Of a stretch of 64,000 bases of DNA, positions 1 through 7,985 are shown piece by piece. The stretch lies in the NCBI RefSeq assembly GCF_017377735.1, contig NZ_JAFVMH010000001.1, positions 434,001-498,000 on the forward strand. Reading direction: 5' to 3'. Source of the stretch: Acetobacter garciniae (GTDB lineage Bacteria > Pseudomonadota > Alphaproteobacteria > Acetobacterales > Acetobacteraceae). Numbering within the stretch: the first letter of the stretch is position 1; each line of letters opens with the position of its first letter. A program made the translations under genes and the position numbers. Below the pieces are notes generated by a model. That model ran no database searches and was not told the origin of the DNA. It saw nothing but the letters and a program-made list of their open reading frames with translations.

Positions 1-1
1 G

Positions 2-1192
2 CAGCTGCTTGCGCAGCATCAGGGCGGTATTCTGGGCATGTTCAACATGTTCACCGGCGGTGCGCTGGGGCGCATGACGGTGTTCGCCCTGAATATCATG
101 CCCTACATTTCAGCGTCGATTATCGTGCAGTTGATGTCGACCGCCATCCCCTCGCTTGAATCGCTCAAGAAGGAAGGGGAGTCTGGGCGCAAGAAGCTCA
201 ACGCCTACACGCGCTACCTGACGGTGCTGATCGCCGTCTTCCAGGCTTATGGCATCGCCCTGGGGCTGGAGAACGTGCAGAGCGGGGCTGCGGTGGTCAA
301 TCCTGGCCCGTTGTTCCTGGTCACCTGTGTGACCGCCCTGGTGGGGGGTACCATGTTCCTCATGTGGCTGGGCGAGCAGATTACGTCGCGCGGCGTGGGC
401 AACGGCATATCGCTGATCATTTTCGCCGGTATTGTCGCCAACCTGCCGCACGCCTTGGCCAGCCTCTTCGAACTGGGGTACACCGGGGCACTTTCACCTA
501 TTTTCGTGCTGCTGTTCCTTGTCCTGGCGGCGGTGACGATCATGTTCATCGTCTTCATGGAACAGGCGCAGCGTCGCGTGGTGATCCAGTATCCCAAACG
601 GCAGATGGGCCAGCGCATGTTCGGCGGCGATACGACGCATATGCCGCTCAAGGTGAATACGGCCGGGGTCATCCCGCCCATTTTCGCCTCATCCGTGCTG
701 CTTATTCCCGTCACGCTGGCGGGGTTGATGAACGGGAAGTCCCTGCCGGGCTGGGTGTCCTTCCTGGGTGAGGAACTGGGGCAGGGGCAGCCGCTCTATA
801 TGCTGTTCTATGCGCTGATGATCATCTTCTTTTCGTATTTCTATGCGGCGGTCACTTTCAACCCGACGGAAACGGCCGATAACCTGCGCAAGCAGGGTGG
901 CTTTATTCCCGGCGTGCGCCCCGGCGCTGCGACGGCATCCTATTTCGACCGGATACTGACGCGGCTGACGACAATCGGCGCCGCCTACATGGTTGCCGTG
1001 TGTCTTCTGCCACAGATACTGATCAGCCACTATAATGTGCCGTTCTACTTTGGCGGGACGAGCCTGATCATTATCGTCTCGGTCACGATTGATACGGTCA
1101 CGCAGATTCAATCGCACCTGGTGGCGCACCAGTACCAGGGTCTGATGCGCAAGGGACGGGGTGCGAGGAAGCAGAGGATTATCCGGCGATGA
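2..1192 (+). CDS. secY: Protein translocase subunit SecY (5' end outside window)
   Basis: This is the central channel subunit of the Sec translocon, which moves unfolded proteins through or into the inner membrane. The window opens inside the gene. The frame is open from base 2 and gives 396 residues, so roughly the first 50 residues of the usual ~445 are missing. What is visible is strongly hydrophobic with repeated membrane segments. It includes the family stretch GGALGRMTVFALNIMPYISA near the start and FNPTETADNLRKQGGFIPG in the second half. The stop overlaps the adk start (ATGA), so the two are probably translationally coupled, as in the alpha/spc operon of many bacteria. Identity is secure. 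Confidence 0.97.
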   Translation, partial: QLLAQHQGGILGMFNMFTGGALGRMTVFALNIMPYISASIIVQLMSTAIPSLESLKKEGESGRKKLNAYTRYLTVLIAVFQAYGIALGLENVQSGAAVVNPGPLFLVTCVTALVGGTMFLMWLGEQITSRGVGNGISLIIFAGIVANLPHALASLFELGYTGALSPIFVLLFLVLAAVTIMFIVFMEQAQRRVVIQYPKRQMGQRMFGGDTTHMPLKVNTAGVIPPIFASSVLLIPVTLAGLMNGKSLPGWVSFLGEELGQGQPLYMLFYALMIIFFSYFYAAVTFNPTETADNLRKQGGFIPGVRPGAATASYFDRILTRLTTIGAAYMVAVCLLPQILISHYNVPFYFGGTSLIIIVSVTIDTVTQIQSHLVAHQYQGLMRKGRGARKQRIIRR

Positions 1193-1857
1193 ACATCATT
1201 TTCCTGGGCCCCCCGGGTGCCGGCAAGGGAACACAGTCCAAACTGCTGGAAGAGCGTTATGGGCTGGTACAGATCTCGACCGGGGACATGCTGCGTGCCG
1301 AAGTGGCCAGCGGCTCCGCCATCGGGGCGGAGGCGAAGGCCCTGATGCATGCCGGCAAGCTCGTGCCCGACGCCCTGATCATTGCCATGCTCAAGGATCG
1401 TATCGCCCAGAAGGATTGCCAGAACGGGTTTATCCTAGACGGCTTTCCGCGCACGCTCGCGCAGGCCGAGGAACTGGACCAGATGCTCAAGGCGGACGGG
1501 AAGCGCATCGACGTGGTGCTGTTCCTGAACGTGGATGAGGAAATCCTGGCCGACCGGATTTCCGGTCGTTTCACCTGCGCGAATTGCGGGCGGACCTATA
1601 ACGAGGTCTCCAACCCGCCCAAGCAGGCCGGCGTGTGCGATGCCTGTGGCAGCCATGAATTCAAGCGCCGTGCCGACGACAAGCGTGAGACAGTCGTGGA
1701 GCGGTTGAAGGAGTATCGGAAGCTGACGGCGCCGATTCTACCGTTTTATGAAAAACTGGGTCTTCTCCACACCATAAACGGGATGCTTCCCGCTGAAGGC
1801 GTGACCGCGGAAATCGAAGCAGCGCTTGGGGAAAACCCTGCGCTCACGAAGAAGTGA
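1189..1857 (+). CDS. adk: Adenylate kinase with zinc-type lid
   Basis: This enzyme interconverts ATP + AMP and 2 ADP in the cytosol. The 222-residue protein begins with the P-loop GPPGAGKGT (residues 7-15) and contains the NMP-binding region and the FILDGFPRT motif (about 81-89). The LID carries four cysteines in two CxxC pairs (Cys130/133 and Cys150/153), the structural zinc-site arrangement seen in many Gram-positive and some alphaproteobacterial Adk proteins. E. coli Adk lacks it. The start ATG overlaps the secY stop. The length is normal for the long-lid form. Confidence 0.97.
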   Translation: MNIIFLGPPGAGKGTQSKLLEERYGLVQISTGDMLRAEVASGSAIGAEAKALMHAGKLVPDALIIAMLKDRIAQKDCQNGFILDGFPRTLAQAEELDQMLKADGKRIDVVLFLNVDEEILADRISGRFTCANCGRTYNEVSNPPKQAGVCDACGSHEFKRRADDKRETVVERLKEYRKLTAPILPFYEKLGLLHTINGMLPAEGVTAEIEAALGENPALTKK

Positions 1858-1867
1858 ACAGTTTTCG

Positions 1868-1895
1868 TTGACTTGTGCCGGTGGTCGGTATATTT
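1868..1895 (+). promoter_or_regulatory. Candidate sigma-70 promoter for rpsM-rpsK-rpoA-rplQ
   Basis: TTGACT (1868-1873) is followed after 15 bases by TATATT (1889-1894), or after 16 by ATATTT. It lies between adk and rpsM in a 117-base gap, where a separate alpha-operon promoter would make sense. The spacing is slightly short, so this is a prediction from sequence only. Confidence 0.5.
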
Positions 1896-1974
1896 CGCGG
1901 CCACCAAGTGAAATCCGCCCATAGAAGGGCTATGAGCCGTTCGCCGACAAGGCGGGCGAACAGGAGTATAAGGC

Positions 1975-2352
1975 GTGGCACGTATTGCCGGCGTGAATGT
2001 CCCGACCACCAAGCGGGTTGTGATCGGGCTTCAGTATATTTACGGGATTGGCGCGACAAGGGCTGCGGACATCTGCAAGGCGACGGGTATTTCCGAAGCC
2101 AAGCGCGTGAACGAGCTGAGCGACGATGAAATCCAGAAGCTGCGCGAAGTGATCGATGGCGATTACCGCGTGGAGGGCGACCTTCGCCGCGAAGTGGCGA
2201 TGAACATCAAGCGCCTGATGGACCTGGGCTGCTACCGTGGCCTGCGCCACCGTCGTGGCCTGCCGGTGCGTGGTCAGCGGACCCACACCAACGCCCGCAC
2301 CCGCAAGGGCAAGGCCGTGGCGATCGCCGGCAAGAAGAAAGTCACGCGTTAA
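1975..2352 (+). CDS. rpsM: 30S ribosomal protein S13
   Basis: S13 sits in the head of the small ribosomal subunit and contacts the tRNAs and the 50S subunit. The 125-residue sequence starts [19 protein letters not shown] and ends in the basic tail [16 protein letters not shown], both typical of the family. The start is GTG at 1975, preceded by AGGAG (1961-1965). No ATG fits the conserved N-terminus. It is the first gene of the rpsM-rpsK-rpoA-rplQ group. Confidence 0.97.
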   Translation: MARIAGVNVPTTKRVVIGLQYIYGIGATRAADICKATGISEAKRVNELSDDEIQKLREVIDGDYRVEGDLRREVAMNIKRLMDLGCYRGLRHRRGLPVRGQRTHTNARTRKGKAVAIAGKKKVTR

Positions 2353-2418
2353 TCCAATTTTTGCTAAAAGCCCGGCCTGCACATGCAGGATCCGGGCAGG
2401 GGCTGGGGTAGAAAAGAC

Positions 2419-2811
2419 ATGGCGAAAGCCGCAACACCGCGTGTTCGCAAAAAAGAACGTAAGAACATTATTTCTGGCGTGGCGCACGTGCTCTCCACAT
2501 TCAACAACACCATGATCACCATTTCGGACGCGCAGGGGAATGCGATCTCCTGGTCTTCCGCTGGTGCGCAGGGCTTCAAGGGGTCACGCAAGTCCACGCC
2601 GTATGCGGCGCAGGTGGCTGCCGAGGATGCCGGCCGCAAGGCCCGCGAACACGGCATGGAAACGCTCGAGATCGAAGTTTCCGGTCCCGGTTCGGGGCGT
2701 GAGAGCGCTCTTCGGGCACTGCAGGCTGTTGGTTTTGTCATTACCTCCATTCGTGATATGACGCCGGTTCCGCACAATGGCTGCCGGCCGCGCAAGCGCC
2801 GTCGCGTCTAA
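2419..2811 (+). CDS. rpsK: 30S ribosomal protein S11
   Basis: S11 forms part of the 30S platform near the anticodon-end mRNA path. The 130-residue protein starts [17 protein letters not shown] and ends [11 protein letters not shown], the conserved basic terminus. The reading frame stays open further upstream, but the family N-terminus fixes the start at ATG 2419, 66 bases after rpsM. A perfect hairpin follows the stop and separates it from rpoA. Confidence 0.97.
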   Translation: MAKAATPRVRKKERKNIISGVAHVLSTFNNTMITISDAQGNAISWSSAGAQGFKGSRKSTPYAAQVAAEDAGRKAREHGMETLEIEVSGPGSGRESALRALQAVGFVITSIRDMTPVPHNGCRPRKRRRV

Positions 2812-2823
2812 CGCCTGAGCGGG

Positions 2824-2852
2824 AAGCGGCCCCCTGCGCAGGGGCCGCTTTT
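2824..2852 (+). terminator. Perfect 10-bp hairpin plus short T run between rpsK and rpoA
   Basis: The arms AAGCGGCCCC (2824-2833) and GGGGCCGCTT (2841-2850) pair perfectly around a 7-base loop and run into TTTT. This has the shape of an intrinsic terminator but lies inside the conserved alpha operon. It may attenuate, process or partly terminate transcription before rpoA. Confidence 0.6.
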
Positions 2853-2920
2853 CAGTTGTTGTGTCCACTTCAGAGAAATCGCTGCCCGGCAGTGATTTTT
2901 CCTATTGAAAGGCCGGTACC

Positions 2921-3940
2921 TTGGTCCTTCAGAAAAACTGGCAATCTCTGATCAAGCCAGAGAAGCTTGAAGTCGAATCCGGTGTCGAGCCCGCCCGCAT
3001 CGCAACCGTCGTGGCGGAGCCTCTGGAGCGCGGTTTCGGCATGACGCTGGGCAATGCGCTGCGTCGCGTGCTGCTGTCTTCCCTTCAGGGGGCGGCTGTC
3101 ACCGCAGTGCAGATCGACGGCGTGCTGCATGAGTTCTCGTCTGTTGCGGGTGTGCGCGAAGATGTCACCGACATCGTCCTCAACATCAAGCAGCTGGCGT
3201 TGCGCATGCACGGCGAAGGGCCCAAGCGCATGGTGCTGACGGCGACCGGCCCGGGCGAAATTCGCGCCAGCCAGATCCAGACCGGGCATGATATCGAAAT
3301 CATGAATCCCGATCTCGTGATCTGCACGCTGGATGACGGCGTGAAGCTTGGCATGGAATTCATCGTCAATACGGGCAAGGGCTATGTTGCGGCGGCGTCC
3401 AACCGCCCGGAAGATGCGCCGATCGGCCTTATTCCGGTGGATGCCATTTATTCGCCCGTCAAGCGCGTGTCCTACAAGGTGGAGCCCACGCGTGTGGGGC
3501 AGGTCACCGATTATGACAAGCTGCTGCTGACGGTTGAGACGAATGGCGCGGTAACGCCGGAAGACGCCGTGGCCCTGGCCGCGCGCATCCTGCAGGACCA
3601 GCTCCAGCTCTTCATCAACTTCGATGAGCCGCGCCCGGTCCAGGCGGATGAGCCGGAAGATGACCTGCCGTTCAACCGCAACCTGCTGCGCAAGGTCGAT
3701 GAGCTTGAGCTGTCGGTGCGCAGTGCCAACTGCCTGAAGAACGACAACATCATCTATATCGGGGACCTGGTTCAGAAGAGCGAGCAGGAAATGCTGCGCA
3801 CGCCGAACTTCGGCCGCAAGTCCCTGAACGAAATCAAGGAAGTTCTGACCTCCATGGGGCTGTCCTTGGGTATGAATGTGCCGGCCTGGCCGCCGGAAAA
3901 TATCGAAGAGCTGGCCAAGCGGCTTGATGAGCCGTTTTAA
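2921..3940 (+). CDS. rpoA: RNA polymerase alpha subunit
   Basis: The alpha dimer scaffolds assembly of RNA polymerase, and its C-terminal domain contacts UP elements and activators. The 339-residue protein has the N-terminal domain (roughly 1-230), a linker and the C-terminal domain (roughly 255-325) with [20 protein letters not shown]. The start is TTG at 2921. An in-frame TGA lies at 2906-2908, and no ATG occurs before the conserved [15 protein letters not shown], so TTG is forced by the sequence. A GAAAGG-type ribosome site precedes it. Confidence 0.97.
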   Translation: MVLQKNWQSLIKPEKLEVESGVEPARIATVVAEPLERGFGMTLGNALRRVLLSSLQGAAVTAVQIDGVLHEFSSVAGVREDVTDIVLNIKQLALRMHGEGPKRMVLTATGPGEIRASQIQTGHDIEIMNPDLVICTLDDGVKLGMEFIVNTGKGYVAAASNRPEDAPIGLIPVDAIYSPVKRVSYKVEPTRVGQVTDYDKLLLTVETNGAVTPEDAVALAARILQDQLQLFINFDEPRPVQADEPEDDLPFNRNLLRKVDELELSVRSANCLKNDNIIYIGDLVQKSEQEMLRTPNFGRKSLNEIKEVLTSMGLSLGMNVPAWPPENIEELAKRLDEPF

Positions 3941-3971
3941 GTCACCTTTTCAGACATCTAGGAACTGAACC

Positions 3972-4397
3972 ATGCGTCACCGTATTGCCGGCAGGAAGCT
4001 CGGCGTTACTTCTTCCCATCGTGCAGCCATGTTCCGCAACATGGCTGTGGCCCTGATCAAGCACGAGCAGATCACCACGACCCTGCCCAAGGCGAAGGAA
4101 CTTCGCCCCGTGGTGGAAAAGCTGATTACGCTCGGCAAGCGCGGCGACCTGCACGCCCGTCGTCAGGCCCATGCCGTGCTGCGTGACGATGTGATCGTTC
4201 GCAAGCTGTTTGCGGCAATTGCCGAGCGCTACAAGGCCCGTGCGGGTGGTTACACGCGCGTCCTGCGCGCTGGCGTGCGCTATGGCGATGCGGCCCCGAT
4301 GGCGGTGATCGAACTGGTGGATCGCGATGTCAGCGCGAAGGGCCAGGATAGCGGCCCCCGCCCTGAGGTTGAAGATAAGCAGGATCTGGCTGCCTGA
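3972..4397 (+). CDS. rplQ: 50S ribosomal protein L17
   Basis: L17 lies near the peptide exit tunnel of the large subunit. The 141-residue sequence starts [20 protein letters not shown], which is diagnostic, and ends with an acidic extension of about 20 residues beyond the core. It is the last gene of the alpha operon, 31 bases after rpoA, and is followed by a strong terminator. Confidence 0.97.
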   Translation: MRHRIAGRKLGVTSSHRAAMFRNMAVALIKHEQITTTLPKAKELRPVVEKLITLGKRGDLHARRQAHAVLRDDVIVRKLFAAIAERYKARAGGYTRVLRAGVRYGDAAPMAVIELVDRDVSAKGQDSGPRPEVEDKQDLAA

Positions 4398-4418
4398 TCG
4401 GCACTAACCCGTTGCTTT

Positions 4419-4456
4419 TAAAAAAGCTGGCTCGAATTTCGGGCCGGCTTTTTTTA
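4419..4456 (+). terminator. Intrinsic terminator of the alpha operon
   Basis: The stem formed by AAAAAGCTGGC (from 4421) and GCCGGCTTTTT (4443 on) has one T-G pair, extends inward around a tight loop and ends in seven T residues. It sits 22 bases after rplQ. Confidence 0.9.
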
Positions 4457-4522
4457 TGTTCAGTCGATTTTGAAGCGTGGAAGTGATCTAAATTCTGTAA
4501 AAACAAGGAAATTTTATATTTT

Positions 4523-4537
4523 CACTTATATAAAGTG
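4523..4537 (+). promoter_or_regulatory. AT-rich leader with small inverted repeat before the ABC importer
   Basis: The 147 bases between the rplQ terminator and the importer are markedly AT-rich. They contain CACTT-ATATA-AAGTG (4523-4537), a symmetric element in a likely promoter region. No regulator gene is adjacent. Function is inferred only from position. Confidence 0.3.
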
Positions 4538-4603
4538 TGAGATAATGTGGCGCTCCACGATGTGTGGTGAGTATATAGCCTGCCAGGGCGGGGTGGTAAT
4601 GAT

Positions 4604-5659
4604 ATGAGACGTTTATTTCTGAAGCTGCTTGTGGGTGTCAGCCTGTTCGCGGCAGGGGTGTCGGGCCGGGCCGAAGCGAATGAGACCGTGCGTGTCGGTT
4701 ACATTCCGGTTCTGGGTTCGTCTGCCCTGTTCGTTCTGGACGGAATGGGCTGGGCCAAACAGGCCGGGCTGGACGTGCAGCTTGTACGCTTTACCTCTGG
4801 CCCGCAGGCCATTCAGGCCCTGGTGTCAGGCCGGATCGATGCCTATGTGGCGGGCGTTCTGCCGCTGTTGCAGGCACGCGCGCACGGCGTGGATGTCAAG
4901 GTGGTGGCCGTGGGCTCGGTCGAGGAACTCTCGGTCGTCGCACGCGGGGCACTTGCCGCAGCCGCCCAGCAGGTTGGCCAGCAGGCTGGATCGGCGGGCG
5001 GGCTGTCCGCGCAGGGCATGAAGGACGCGCTGGGCCAGTTCAGCAAGACGCAGGGACATGTAGCGAAGCTGGCTGCCCAGCCCCCCGGTTCCGTGCCGGA
5101 CACGCTGGCGCGCTACTGGCTGAAGAAGCAGCTTGGCGTTGCGGATATCAACTCTGTGGCGTCCATTGTCGGGTTGGATATCGACGCGGCGCAGCAGGCG
5201 TTCCTGGCGGGTGCGGTGGATGCCGCCGTCCTGCGTGAACCTGCGGTGACGGTGGTGACGGCGCGCGTTCCCGGTGCGCGGATTTTTGCCACCGGGCATG
5301 ACATGATGCCCGATCAGCCGGGGTCCGTGCTGGCGATTGTCCGCCCCAATACGCCCGATCACCAGGCCTGGGCCAAGACGCTGACCGCCCTGTTCGTGCG
5401 GGCCACCACCCTGCTGGCGCAAAAGCCCGACGATGCGGCACCTTACGTGCAGAAGGCATTGGGCGGCGGCCTGCTGAGCGATGATATCATGAAAAAGGCG
5501 CTGGAGCGTTCGGCCCCGGATTTTGTCAGCGATCCCGCGCGGATCGAAGGCTCGGTGAAGGAGCTTCAGGCTTTCGAGGTAGCCCAGGGGCTGCTGCGCC
5601 AGGAACAGCCGGTGGAAGACCTGTTTGACCTCACATTATGGCGGCAGGCCCAGCAGTGA
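4604..5659 (+). CDS. ABC importer substrate-binding protein (SsuA/TauA/NMT1-like)
   Basis: This is a periplasmic binding protein of an importer of the aliphatic sulfonate/taurine/nitrate/pyrimidine-precursor type. The 351-residue sequence starts with a signal peptide (MRRLFLKLLVGVSLFAAG, probable cleavage after AEA near residue 25). It continues with VRVGYIPVLGSSALFVLDGM, the usual start of the NMT1/SsuA-like fold. The middle part RIDAYVAGVLPLLQARAHGV fits the family. The next gene, a permease, overlaps its 3' end by 22 bases. The substrate cannot be read from sequence, and no sulfonate monooxygenase gene lies nearby. Confidence 0.85.
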   Translation: MRRLFLKLLVGVSLFAAGVSGRAEANETVRVGYIPVLGSSALFVLDGMGWAKQAGLDVQLVRFTSGPQAIQALVSGRIDAYVAGVLPLLQARAHGVDVKVVAVGSVEELSVVARGALAAAAQQVGQQAGSAGGLSAQGMKDALGQFSKTQGHVAKLAAQPPGSVPDTLARYWLKKQLGVADINSVASIVGLDIDAAQQAFLAGAVDAAVLREPAVTVVTARVPGARIFATGHDMMPDQPGSVLAIVRPNTPDHQAWAKTLTALFVRATTLLAQKPDDAAPYVQKALGGGLLSDDIMKKALERSAPDFVSDPARIEGSVKELQAFEVAQGLLRQEQPVEDLFDLTLWRQAQQ

Positions 5660-6420
5660 AGGAAGGATTGGGTCGTTCAACGCGTATCGGGCTGAGTCTT
5701 CTCGGGCTGGTTCTTTTCTTCGGCGGGTGGGAAATTGCCGTGCGTCTGGGTGCCTTGCCGGCTGGCATGGTACCCGCGCCAAGCGATCTGGGACCGGCCT
5801 GGCTGGCCGAAATTCGCGGCGGTTTCTGGCAGCAGGCCATTCTGGACAGCCTGCACCATTATTGCCTCGGGCTGCTGATCGGCTCCGTCCTAGGGGCTGG
5901 CATGGGTATTCTGTGCGGCATGGGTGCCGTGCTGGACAATCTGCTCGAAGGGGTGGTGCGCCTGTTGCGGCCGGTGCCCGGCCTGGCCTGGGTGCCGTTT
6001 GCCATTCTGTGGTTCGGGCTGAACACCGCCGGGGCGACCTTCGTGATCGCGATCTCGGTTTTCTGGATCAATTTCTACGCCGCCCATAGTGCTGTGCGCG
6101 GGGTTGACCCGGAACTGTTCGAATTGTCGGCAGCCTTCGGGCATGGCGGTTTCTGGGGCCGGTTGCTCAAGGTCGTGCTGCCCGCATCGGCGCCCGGCAT
6201 CATGGCAGGGCTGCGCACCGGGCTAGGGCAGGGGTGGATGTCCGTGGTGGCGGCGGAGCTTTTCGGCGTGCCGGGCATTGGCGCACGCATGATGCAGGCA
6301 TCCAGCCTCTTGGCGACGGACGTGGTCGTCGTTTACATGCTGACCATGGCTTTGTTGTACGCAATTACCGATTTCCTGTTCGGTCTCGTTCGCAACTGGG
6401 TTCTCCGGTGGCAACCATGA
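5638..6420 (+). CDS. ABC importer permease (SsuC/TauC-like)
   Basis: This is the inner-membrane channel subunit of the importer encoded by its neighbours. The 260-residue protein has about six membrane segments. It also has the EAA-type cytoplasmic loop near ELFELSAAFGHGGFWGRLLKVVLPASAPGI, where the ATPase docks. Both junctions overlap: 22 bases with the binding protein upstream and ATGA with the ATPase downstream. This is a typical tightly coupled three-gene transporter. Confidence 0.9.
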   Translation: MAAGPAVKEGLGRSTRIGLSLLGLVLFFGGWEIAVRLGALPAGMVPAPSDLGPAWLAEIRGGFWQQAILDSLHHYCLGLLIGSVLGAGMGILCGMGAVLDNLLEGVVRLLRPVPGLAWVPFAILWFGLNTAGATFVIAISVFWINFYAAHSAVRGVDPELFELSAAFGHGGFWGRLLKVVLPASAPGIMAGLRTGLGQGWMSVVAAELFGVPGIGARMMQASSLLATDVVVVYMLTMALLYAITDFLFGLVRNWVLRWQP

Positions 6421-7226
6421 CCGAGGCAGACATGGTGGCCCGCCTGGACAAGGTGGGCTTTTCGCATGATGGCGGGAAAAGCTTTGTTTTCCGCGATGTC
6501 AGCCTCAGCCTGCGGCATGGGGAATTCGTGGCCGTTCTGGGTCCGTCGGGCGTTGGCAAGTCCACCCTGCTGCGGGTGCTGATGGGGCTGGTCCGCCCGA
6601 CCGAAGGGCTGGTGGGCGGGCGGGCCTGTGCCGTGGGGTCCGGTCAGGTGGAGGGCGGACGACGCAGCCGGGCCATGGTGTTCCAGGACGCCAGGCTGAT
6701 GCCGTGGCGTTCGGTCATGCGCAATGTGGAATTCGGGCTTGAAGGGCTTGGCCTTGCGGCTACGGCCCGGCGTGAGCGGGCGTTGAAGGCGCTGCAACTG
6801 GTCGGACTGGAAGGTGAGGCCACGCGCTGGCCCCGGCGCCTGTCAGGTGGGCAGAGGCAGCGCGTGGGGGTTGCCCGGGCACTGACCGTGGACCCCGACC
6901 TGCTGCTGATGGACGAACCATTCGGCGCCCTGGACCCCATAACGCGCAGCGGCTTGCAGGAAGAACTGGGCCGGATCTGGGCGCAGACACGCAAGACCGT
7001 TCTGTTCGTGACCCACGACATAGAGGAAGCCCTGCGTCTGGCGACCCGTGTGGTGGTGCTGGCCGGCGGCCCGCCCGCCCATATAACGGGCGAGATCGTG
7101 CTGAATCTGCCTGACCGTAGCCCCGACAGCCCCGCTTTCAGAACCTATGCGGCGCGGCTGCGGGCCATGATCGGGGGTGAGCCCGATCCGGGTGGTGCGC
7201 CATATTGGCGTTCGGCCGAAATCTAG
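6417..7226 (+). CDS. ABC importer ATP-binding protein (SsuB/TauB-like)
   Basis: This ATPase drives the importer. The 269-residue protein shows Walker A GPSGVGKST, the Q-loop VFQDARLMPWRSV (the MPWRSV form is characteristic of the sulfonate/nitrate group), signature LSGGQRQRVGVARAL, Walker B LLLMDEPFGALDP and the switch histidine in VTHDIEEAL. The start ATG at 6417 overlaps the permease stop. The frame is open further upstream, but those codons lie inside the permease gene. Confidence 0.92.
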   Translation: MTEADMVARLDKVGFSHDGGKSFVFRDVSLSLRHGEFVAVLGPSGVGKSTLLRVLMGLVRPTEGLVGGRACAVGSGQVEGGRRSRAMVFQDARLMPWRSVMRNVEFGLEGLGLAATARRERALKALQLVGLEGEATRWPRRLSGGQRQRVGVARALTVDPDLLLMDEPFGALDPITRSGLQEELGRIWAQTRKTVLFVTHDIEEALRLATRVVVLAGGPPAHITGEIVLNLPDRSPDSPAFRTYAARLRAMIGGEPDPGGAPYWRSAEI

Positions 7227-7400
7227 GGAAGGCCGGGCCGGCAGGACAGGCGTTACAGGACTGGCGTTAGCCCCGGCACGTGCCCTGGCCTAGCATGACG
7301 TTGTGGCGCTGCTGGGGTAGCCTGGCCGGGCATGGGCGGAACGCAAGGGTGCCGTTATGTTAACGCTCCCTAAACCCTTTGTGTGGAAGGACGTTTTTCA

Positions 7401-7634
7401 ATGAGCGCTGATCGTAAAGTTCATTATGTGCTGGAAGAGGGCGTTGGAAGTGTGCAGGATGGCGTGGAGGGTCTTTTCAGCCGGCTGAAAAGTTACGATG
7501 CCTTGCAGCCCCACTCACGCTGTGCGGCAAGCGAGGCGTGCAGGGATATCGTGATCGACCAGCCGGGCCTTGCTCTTGCCACCAGCGCTTTCGCGGGCTT
7601 CCTTGCCGGGGCCTTGCTCAAACGCCGTCAATAA
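7401..7634 (+). CDS. Small C-tail-anchored protein, DUF883/ElaB-like
   Basis: This is a 77-residue protein with a charged N-terminal part and a single hydrophobic C-terminal segment ([19 protein letters not shown]) ending in the basic KRRQ. That architecture is seen in ElaB/YqjD/DUF883 proteins, which anchor in the inner membrane, and in E. coli relatives bind ribosomes under stress. The start ATG 7401 has GGAAGGA nine bases upstream. A GTG at 7383 is in frame but poorly supported. It lies 55 bases before a DUF1328 gene and resembles the tail of the protein at 19339. Function is inferred from shape. Confidence 0.6.
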   Translation: MSADRKVHYVLEEGVGSVQDGVEGLFSRLKSYDALQPHSRCAASEACRDIVIDQPGLALATSAFAGFLAGALLKRRQ

Positions 7635-7689
7635 TTGGTCCTGCCCTTCCCTTGGGGGATGGCAGGGGAAAAACAGGAGGCTGTCTCGT

Positions 7690-7866
7690 ATGTTGAAACT
7701 GGCTTTATTTTTTCTTGTCGTCTCGCTTGTCGCGGGTGTGTTCGGCTTTGGCGGCATTTCTTCCGCGGCGGCAGGAGTGGCGAAAATCCTGTTTTTCCTG
7801 GCCATCATTCTGTTCGTGGCCTTTCTCGTGGTCGCCCTTCTCTTCGGCCGTTCGGTCATGAAATAG
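7690..7866 (+). CDS. DUF1328 small membrane protein (YtjA-like)
   Basis: This 58-residue protein is almost entirely two membrane helices: [20 protein letters not shown] and [20 protein letters not shown]. The first helix motif, with AGVFGFGGI followed by [11 protein letters not shown], is the DUF1328 signature. Family members are widespread and often stress-induced, and their role is unknown. ATG 7690 follows AGGAGG-like sequence. It is followed at once by two terminator hairpins. Confidence 0.85.
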   Translation: MLKLALFFLVVSLVAGVFGFGGISSAAAGVAKILFFLAIILFVAFLVVALLFGRSVMK

Positions 7867-7889
7867 GGCGCGCGGGAAAAAACGCAGCA

Positions 7890-7928
7890 AAAAGCCCACC
7901 GCACGAGAAGACCGCGCGGTGGGCTTTT
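7890..7928 (+). terminator. Strong intrinsic terminator after the DUF1328 gene
   Basis: The arms AAAAGCCCACCGC (7890-7902) and GCGGTGGGCTTTT (7916-7928) pair over 13 bp around a 13-base loop. A-rich and T-rich flanks make it usable from both sides between convergent genes. Confidence 0.9.
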
Positions 7929-7954
7929 CAGGCTTTCAGCAACAGGAATGACAA

Positions 7955-7985
7955 AACCCGGGTGCCGGTAATCGGTGCCCGGGTT
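7955..7985. terminator. Bidirectional hairpin overlapping the stop codon of the outer-membrane efflux gene
   Basis: AACCCGGGTGCCG (7955-7967) pairs with CGGTGCCCGGGTT (7973-7985) over 13 positions with two wobble pairs. T-rich sequence follows on both strands. The right arm covers two bases of the minus-strand TAA at 7984-7986. Confidence 0.75.
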
